Shown here piece after piece: positions 57,901 through 64,000 of a DNA stretch of 64,000 nucleotides; position 1 is the stretch's first letter, and each line of letters opens with the position of its first letter. The translations under genes and the position numbers were made by a program. Source of the stretch: Nematostella vectensis (lineage: Eukaryota > Cnidaria > Anthozoa > Actiniaria > Edwardsiidae). The stretch spans positions 4,140,001 through 4,204,000 of the forward strand of contig NC_064034.1 in the NCBI RefSeq assembly GCF_932526225.1, written 5' to 3'. The notes under the pieces were generated by a model, which was not told the DNA's origin, ran no database searches, and saw only the letters and a program-made list of their open reading frames with translations.

Positions 57901-58268
57901 GATGTAAGTGATCAGGCAAAAAGTACTCTTATGTTGAGGTAAGTAATCAGTCAAAAAGTACTCTTGTGTTGAGGTAAGTGATCAGGCAAAAAGTACTCTT
58001 ATGTTGAGGTAAGTAATCAGGCAAAAAGTACTCTTATGTTGAGGTAAGTGATCTAGCAAAAAGCAGACTTTTGTTAAAACTATTTTATATATTTTAGTAA
58101 GTGTTTTATATTTTTCACATTGTTTTAATCTTACGGATTGCTTTCGGCAGCCAATCACTCTTTTTTCGTTTCTAGTCGCCCCCACAAGACGCGTGGAAAT
58201 CTGTACGGAGAGTACTCAACGAGGGCTCCTCGTCTACGAGCTCGCGAAGTGATAACCACAGCAAATGA
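51925..58268 (+). CDS. ZC3HC1: ZC3HC1 (NIPA), C3HC zinc-finger nuclear protein
   Basis: Orthologue of ZC3HC1/NIPA, described in vertebrates as a nuclear pore basket protein and as a cyclin B1 ubiquitin-ligase adaptor. Exons 51925-52013, 52354-52453, 52976-53126, 53726-53809, 53948-54075, 54788-54924, 55068-55311, 55562-56119, 56846-57028, 58176-58268 (TGA); 588 residues with phases consistent. Conserved parts: the R.AFWNRVETFS block, the C3HC finger (AKPMELSPLHCALYGW, LQCVSCKA, then GHTKFCPWPDNP), the second zinc-binding half (VALCGWKY, LFCTMCRREVGLWNF) and the C-terminal HRSWCPWV...GWKMLL block. The region 55562-56119 is low-complexity, Ser/Glu-rich and probably disordered. The start ATG is set by the YY1-type context and phase. 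Oddities: intron 2 is U12-type with an apparent AT end, and intron 9 holds a 35-bp array copying its donor. Confidence 0.94.
52454..52975 (+). other. ZC3HC1: U12-type (minor spliceosome) intron of ZC3HC1
   Basis: The donor GTATCCTTCAA equals the U12 5' consensus (RTATCCTT). TTCTTTAAT at 52958-52966 matches the U12 branch site TTCCTTAAY at eight of nine positions, with the branch A 10 nt before 52975. No polypyrimidine tract. The conserved residues after VETFS (PFTWFAKPMELSPL) require the exon to start by 52976, and no AG exists between the branch site and 53004, so the intron seems to end in AT. AG at 53004-53005 is in frame but would delete ten conserved codons. Confidence 0.7.
53234..53475. 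mobile_element. MITE, second copy of the family at 3484
   Basis: Terminal inverted repeats ATAGACTGTTTTCATGATG and its inverse CATCGTGAAAATGGTCTAT enclose GCACATCCAAAATGCCACA and its inverse TGTGGCATTTTGGATGTGC. The middle shares GCTTCGTCTGTAAACT and GATCAGCTGTGGCCCGCCAG with 3590-3645. Complete at both ends. In intron 3 of ZC3HC1. Confidence 0.85.
57005..58057 (+). repeat. ZC3HC1: 35-bp minisatellite copying a ZC3HC1 donor (about 30 copies)
   Basis: Unit GAGGTAAGTAATCAGGCAAA plus AAGTACTCTTATGTT. The exon ends GGCAAAGAGCACTCTTATGTTGAG|GTAAGT at 57028/57029 (its last 24 bases match the unit), so exon end and donor are the first copy, and almost every copy repeats a near-perfect donor GAG|GTAAGT. 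One internal copy (57393-57416) has GAGCACTC as in the exon rather than AAGTACTC. Reading through gives a stop in the second unit. Confidence 0.95.
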
Positions 58269-60158
58269 TCGTGGGCGACATGGGAAACGCACGATTCGTT
58301 TTGTGCCATCCGGTTAGTATCCTACCACACGCGCAGATTACGCATGTGCGGATGCGCATGCGCGATACCATAGATATCACGGGACAAGCAAGAGACAAAG
58401 AAATGCTAAAGCTATGGAACATTCTAATGCTGTTAAGAGGTTTTTTTAAATAAGATTTTAAACCTGAAAATTGTTTATTGTGCTTAAGGGACTTAATAAA
58501 ACCAAAACCATACGGATAAAGAAACATTTCTGGCAGCCAAAAAGTTGTCTGGAACGTACTCCGCAGTGGTCTGCTGGAACTTGGACTGGAATCCGGAATG
58601 GACACTTTTCTAGTGCACTGAGGAGACAAATGACACTGGGCAGTAAGAGGCAGAAACATTAGTATTAAAGGCAGAAAAAAACATAGGACATCTGTGGAAC
58701 ACTACTGGCATCCGTTCCACACTCTAAGTACTGTATATCTCCGATCAAAGCAACATCTATCGGTTGTACTCTGTTGGCTAAAAGTTGTATACTGTTTATT
58801 CGTCTAGTCTTTCATTATAAAAAAAAGCCAAAGAGAGCAACAAAATCTAGATGATAACTTTGAGATGTATATTGGCAAATGAAACTTTAATAAAATAGAA
58901 GGATTTACGTACAATGTTTCCAATGATACGTACGTATCGTACATTATAACAATGAGTTTTTATTGAGTGCAAATTTTTTGTCACAAAAACTGAGTGGGTC
59001 ATGTGTCAACCTTGGTTGAGGCATACCTTGCATACATCGCTTATCGTTTAGTGGACCCCTATGGCTAAGCACTACAAACATGCAGGCATTTTAGAGCTTC
59101 CTTTGGCGCGTGTTCAGACACGCCATTGGAACGGAACTGCAATAAAATGGAGGCTGTCGATCAGGGACCCTCGACCCTTGTATTGGGAACAATTTCCTTG
59201 CAATAGGTCGAGTAAAGAAGTTTTATTCTATATCAAATGTTGAGATAGGACTGCCGTCAAATTCCAATTGGCTTATGAATAATTTCATTTTGAAGACATA
59301 TTATTACGCATGAGCCTTGGAGGTTTTATATAATATGATTCTAGGTGTGGCAAGGGTCAGTCCTTAGACATGCACCAGGTATAACCACAAGCTCTTGAAA
59401 AATCCACGCCATTTGTTTGCCCCTTAGTTGTAATTTCATAAGTTTACGGATAGCTTTTGTCGGGGTTCAAAGTGTGGCTTTTCAGAGGTACAACTAGTAG
59501 AACTATGACTAACGCAGAATTCCTCGATGGCCAGCTGCCAAATTGGCATATTTCCCTTGCTTAAAGACATTCGGCCCGTGTCCTGACCCTTTTAATCTTT
59601 ATCTGGAGTTTACACCTAACGGAAATAGCAATCCCCAAACAATACGTAAATACGTTGAGAAGCTAGAAAACAGGTCGCGATCCCTGTGCCGAACGCCCTG
59701 GAATAGAAGCACAACGGAACATAAACATACAACAAGGATTAACAACAATGATATGGAACAAAAATAATAAGACACAGAGAGGGTGGGTGTGCGCAAGGGT
59801 TAATGTGCGTCAAAAGTGGAATTTGTTCCTCCGTGTGTTCATCTTGTAAGTGTGCGTCGTAAAAACCTTAGCAGGGAATGCGAGTTGTTTTTCGCTCAGC
59901 TTCACCCTATTACCCGGGTGACGCGCAATTGAGATTTATGGCGATGTGAGCAAGTGATTCCAGGTTGGGGGAGAGGGGCGGAGTGTTAGTACCCCTGGTG
60001 TAACCCCCCTTACCCTCGTGCAAACAAGTCAAGTCTGACAAGACGTGATGTTGTCAGATAGCGCTATATCTCATAATCCGTCCATAAGTAGCCTTGCCCA
60101 GCACAATTAGCTCAGTTTGAGGTGAGGTTCTCTATGACAAGAAATCCGCCCGTCAAAG
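58269..60158. other. ZC3HC1 3' UTR and intergenic DNA
   Basis: AATAAA-like sequences occur at 58495 and 58890. A perfect palindrome AATGATACGTACGTATCGTACATT lies near 58920 (positions 58919-58943). No coding exon supported before the signal-peptide ATG at 60159. Confidence 0.5.
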
Positions 60159-61143
60159 ATGAAGACGTTTGTGTTTCTAGTGTTGACTGTTCTATTGCTC
60201 GTTACAGTCCATGGAGGGTTAGTCAGAGAGGTGAGAACTATTTCCTTGTATATCCTTTTCAAATAATCAAATAAAAAGCATACTGGCCCAAACAATATGT
60301 TTTGGTGGATTTGCGCAATACCAGACAGGGCTCTGTCTTAACAATTTTTGTGAGACAAGTTTAAGTCATTCCATTTATCATTCCTCTCGTTATTCAATAC
60401 AGAAGCGCGGTATTCACAACCAGCCCAGAACCTGCCTGAGGAACCGCGCAAGCTGTGACCTCAACCATGCGCACTTTTGCTGCTCTGGCTATTGCACTTG
60501 GGTCTGGCGTAAAAGAGATCACGGTGGCTTGAGGTAAATCTCACACGCATACATAGTGGAGACGCAGTCATGCTGGTTTGCGGTATGTCTCAAGCGCGCA
60601 TGTGCTGCCACAAGTATCTTGATCTGGCATAAATGCGATCATGGCGGTTTGTGGTATTTCCCGGACAAACATGCGCAGAGCACATACATTATCAGAGGTG
60701 TGAGCCTGATCATTTTGAAATTTTGTACATGATAGCGGCAATTTAAACAAAATGTGCAGGCCCGTACCCAAGATATTTCATGGGGGGGAGGGGGGGGGGG
60801 GGTGCGAAATCCGAAAAAGTGGACCTAATTTTTTGGGGATAGGGGGGGAGGGAGTGAGTTTTCTGATCAAAATCTGACCACCCCTGAAAGAACAAAAAAG
60901 GATTTTTTTCTCATTTGCAGTATTTCCACGAGACGTTTATTATCGGATTTGGCTACAAGTCTGACTTAATATAATACCAGAGTATTATAGTTTTGTCTAC
61001 AAATAGCACTTCTATTGAGAACCGAAAGTGTACTTTCGGCTGTTGTGGGGGTGGGGGCCTGATGTGTATGTGTGTAACCCAATTCAACAACATTTTCTTT
61101 GTTTCACCCCTCTAGAACTGCCTGTTGGGTCAAGCGTGGATGA
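60159..61143 (+). CDS. Small secreted cysteine-knot (knottin-type) peptide precursor
   Basis: Three exons, 60159-60230, 60403-60533 and 61116-61143 (TGA), phases 0 and 2, 76 residues. Exon 1 is almost purely a signal peptide (hydrophobic VFLVLTVLLLVTV core). The junction of exons 1 and 2 makes a Lys-Arg cleavage site, so the mature peptide would begin with exon 2. It has six cysteines in the order C-x6-C-x7-CC-x3-C-x18-C, the inhibitor cystine knot layout; the sixth cysteine is encoded by the tiny last exon. A second Lys-Arg occurs at the end, followed by Gly. Such peptides in cnidarians include venom components and also signalling or defence peptides; which applies here is not shown. Poly(A) signal at 61197. 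Confidence 0.72.
60759..60860. mobile_element. Fragment with the 42693 MITE terminus and G-rich run
   Basis: CAGGCCCGTACCCAAGATAT matches the inverse of the right end of the element at 42693-43087 (CAGGCCCGTACCCAGGAT). A G run follows at 60782-60801. It lies in the second intron of the cystine-knot gene. The other end was not found. Confidence 0.55.
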
Positions 61144-62180
61144 GTGAAGGCAGCGTATACATAATCGCTTTTGAACGTTTCAAAGATATATGCAACAATA
61201 AACCGCTACAAAATAATTACAATAATGAGCAATTTAATCATCATCAGTAATAATCGCTGAAAATTTAAAGCATTTGTAAATTGAAATCACGCTTTCGTGA
61301 GTTGTGCAACTAGGTGTGTTATTAAAGCTTAGGGCTTACATATTTTCTGAATGTTGTTGCCGCAAGTCCCGTCAGCCTCCGCGGTAGAGTTTTACTTAAT
61401 TTTGGGAAATAAATTTTCCTGTGATCTCACTACCTCGAAACTCCTGAGAAGAGATATTGAAAAAAAAAACATATCGGCTTCTTAGCTTAGGGCAAATCCC
61501 ATCAGCTTTATTGAACTCTTTTAGAATTTGCAAACTTTGTTATGGGCTTCGGGCTTCTTAGATTATGTAAAGATTATGTACAAAGGCGGCGCAGTAACAC
61601 ATTATCCGTGTAGAGGTGGAAAACATTTTGAAGCTCTAGCATGATTCATGGATGCCGTTTGACGTGTTGGGATCGTACGGTCAAATTAGCTATGCGATCG
61701 AGTGCGATAATATGGACCCCCCCCCCCCCCCCCATCCCAGAAACCTTCTGAAACCTATTTAGCCCATAACAAATGCAAACACAACACAAGGCAACCATCC
61801 TTCGTTTTTACCTTTATTCTAGAGCATACATATTACGAGAGATGATTACAAAGAGACTGTGTCGAGACTGTGTATGCCTTTGCGAACACCACCGTTTAGC
61901 CGACGCCGCATAGAACGTCTTCATAGGGTGGTAAGCTTGGGAAACTAGTGCTGTAGTAAACAAGTGTACTATGTCCCACAACTAGTGCTGATTCTGCACA
62001 CATAAGCTGGATAAGCTAAGGCTCGTTACAATCACAAAGCAGAAACACACCGGGGTGGAGTTTTTCTTTCGCGATATTGAATACATGAAAACGACGGAAA
62101 CATCAGGAGTAGCTTACTCCAATCATCTTCTTCTCAGAATCCAATGTTCGAAATGTTTCCCTGTTGTATTGTACTCTGGC
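61144..62180. other. Intergenic DNA between the peptide gene and the GPCR
   Basis: Contains the peptide gene 3' end, a run of about 20 C at 61711-61732, and TTTATT at 61813-61818 (AATAAA on minus), a possible poly(A) signal for the GPCR. No other coding exon supported. Confidence 0.55.
61197..61202 (+). terminator. Poly(A) signal of the cystine-knot peptide gene
   Basis: AATAAA 53 bp after the stop codon at 61143, in GCAACAATAAACCGC. Short 3' UTR as usual for small secreted peptide genes. Confidence 0.7.
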
Positions 62181-63320
62181 TCAAATATTCTCCTGTGTTT
62201 CAATCACATTAAGAGCCACGCCCATGTTGGCATTATCCATGGCAACAGGAGGCTCTTCAGGTCGGCAGTTGAGAGCCAACTCGAATCCACGCCTGAAGTT
62301 CTGATTAAGAGTCATGTAAAGGCATGGATTGATGGCGGCATTTGTCGATGCAAGGAGAAATGAAAGATGACGGTACCACCATTTGAAAATAGTAATCAAT
62401 CGTCCCTGGTACCAGCCCTTGGCGATATGGTATACGAAAAATGGCGCCCAACACAAGCCAAACACTACAATGACCATTGCCATCATTTTAGATGCTTTCA
62501 TCGACATCTTGCGGGATCTGCGGCGGTGATTCATCGCGTTGGCGCCGACAGCGTCTTTAGCGCGCATGCGCAGTCTCCATCCTATGATGCTGTACAGTGC
62601 TATGGCTATGCTCAGCGGTATTACATAGCAGAATATGCCCATGACCGTGACACCGATGAGGTATATTGTGTCTCTATCAGAGTCATAGCAATAGCCGTCC
62701 TGCTTGAAGCCAAATTTACGATTGTACGCCAAGGAGATGGGCAATGCCAGTGCCAGACTAACTGCCCAGATGATACAAATAACTGTCCTGACTATGCTGT
62801 TGGGGTAGCGAAACAACGGCCTGGTGATTGCTAAGTAACGGTCCGTCGCTATGGCAACCAGACAGAAGGTGGAGCAGGCGAAGGATGTGTAGAACGTACA
62901 AATAATTGTCTTGCAAAGAACCTTAAAAAAAAGACACAATGTTACAAGATTGCTAAATAATCATGTTTTTACCCGGCCCTTGTCGCTGAGTAATCAAATG
63001 AAGATCATCTGATTTTGGGTTCACGTGGTCGCCTCACCACAAGTTTTCATTTATTTTTACCTCGCCTATCGTCCCCGGGATCCATTTGTACAAGCTGAAG
63101 TAGCTCTGTAGCGAAAAGGGCACGCAAATTATCGTAGAGATCAGATCCGAGCACGCCATGTTGGCAATGTAGAAGTTGATTGACGTATGCATGGAGGGCG
63201 TGACGCGAACCACGTGGACGACAAGCGCATTACCGCTGACCGATATCATGAAAGTCGTGACAAAGCCAACAGTGATGCCAACATCCCAAGAAGTGCCACC
63301 GGGACGACTGCTTCCTGTGT
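62181..63320 (-). CDS. Class A (rhodopsin-like) GPCR, 5' partial
   Basis: Two minus-strand exons, 63320-63061 and 62921-62181 (TGA), joined in phase 0, about 332 visible residues. The first gives TM1 (SVSGNALVVHVV with the conserved Asn) and TM2 (NFYIANMACSDLIS); the second gives TM3 with CKTI and the TDRYLAI motif, TM4, extracellular loop Cys (DGYCYDS), TM5 with a Pro, a long basic loop 3 (NHRRRSRKMSMKASK), TM6 with CWAPFF, and TM7 with NAAINPCLY, then a short tail. Overall look is that of neuropeptide receptors. The acceptor at 63321 needs an upstream exon in phase 1, which I could not find before the window end; the extracellular N-terminus and start are missing. Ligand unknown. Confidence 0.92.
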
Positions 63321-64000
63321 CTGAAGGAAATGCAAAAGCTGGCGCGATGGTACGCAAATGAAAACAATACCTATTTTTCACACACAATGTATAATATTCA
63401 GTGTTATTTTATGTATAAGTCAATGCTGGGGAAAAAGGAAAATAGTCCTTCGTGTTCACGTTATCGTTCATGCTACGAGGGCGTTCGTCTTGGCGTTCTG
63501 AGGTGCCTAGTTTTGATTGTCCTTCTTTCCTTGAAAACTAACAAACGCTCTCTGACGATGAACAGCTCAGCCTTACTTGTTAAAATAAAAATAATGCATT
63601 GGATTGGCCCTCAAGGGCCTCAAGAGTGACGAGAACATAGCTTGCGTAACGGCTCAAAAGGAGAGGGGGATTGGGCCGAGCAAGCCGTTGACGAGAACAA
63701 TAAAATGTTTTGAGGGCTATGTCACAGCACAGGCTATAGGATAATCGTCACAGCAATATTCTTCAAAATTTAAGCAGGTGTGTTCCAATTGGTTGATAGG
63801 GGAGGCGAGGTGTGCAGTGAAATTACCCACTCTTTGGGTCGCACGCAAATCTCCCCAGGCAATAATTTTAGTCTATTACTGCAGATGAACGCTGCAGGAC
63901 GCTAAGCTTCGCTGCCGGAAATTAAACAGAACATATAATTTATTAAGGAGTTTTTCGGGCATAAAAAAAATGTCGATGAGTGAAACTGTGTTTCAAACAT
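63321..64000. other. Upstream of the GPCR exons, probably intron
   Basis: A donor-like AACAA|GTAAGG occurs on the minus strand near 63575, but the sequence before it has no ATG in the phase required. No other exon is supported. Confidence 0.4.

Noticed and set aside
62367-62834. 155-codon plus-strand frame
   Set aside because: Shadow of the minus-strand GPCR exon, which has all class A motifs.

Overview
The window is metazoan nuclear DNA, most likely from an anthozoan cnidarian. Genes are split by many spliceosomal introns, collagen-type and cystine-knot secreted peptides lie beside conserved animal nuclear genes, and the introns are full of small inverted-repeat elements. The species is not proven from sequence alone.

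Layout. Positions 423-21589 (+) hold most of a receptor protein tyrosine phosphatase gene, open on the left: four Ig domains, four FN3 domains, one membrane helix, an intact PTP domain D1 and a degenerate D2. Positions 21590-28830 are 3' flank and gene-poor DNA with a 33-bp minisatellite. Positions 28832-37367 (+) encode a small Ig-Ig-FN3 surface protein with a SINE, a palindromic element and a strongly structured possible ncRNA in its introns, plus a possible second promoter. Positions 39339-43288 (-) encode TOE1, the DEDD 3' exonuclease of snRNA maturation. Positions 44639-48330 (+) hold a TATA-driven short collagen gene with two possible alternative terminal exons. Then come transposon-rich DNA, a tRNA-Ile(AAT) gene and a 5'-truncated LINE, followed by ZC3HC1/NIPA (51925-58268, +), a small six-cysteine knottin-type secreted peptide gene (60159-61143, +), and the 3' part of a class A GPCR (62181-63320, -).

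Most notable pattern. Tandem arrays in several introns have units that copy the adjoining exon/intron junction: an 87-bp and a 37-bp donor array and a 39-bp acceptor array in the phosphatase gene, and a 35-bp donor array in ZC3HC1. A further roughly 95-bp repeat runs up to another phosphatase acceptor. Each multiplies a functional-looking splice site a few to about 37 times. ZC3HC1 also contains a U12-type intron (GTATCCTT donor, TTCTTTAAT branch site) whose best-supported 3' end is AT rather than AG or AC.

Exon limits were set by hand from splice consensus, phase continuity and family similarity. No search, alignment or RNA evidence was available.
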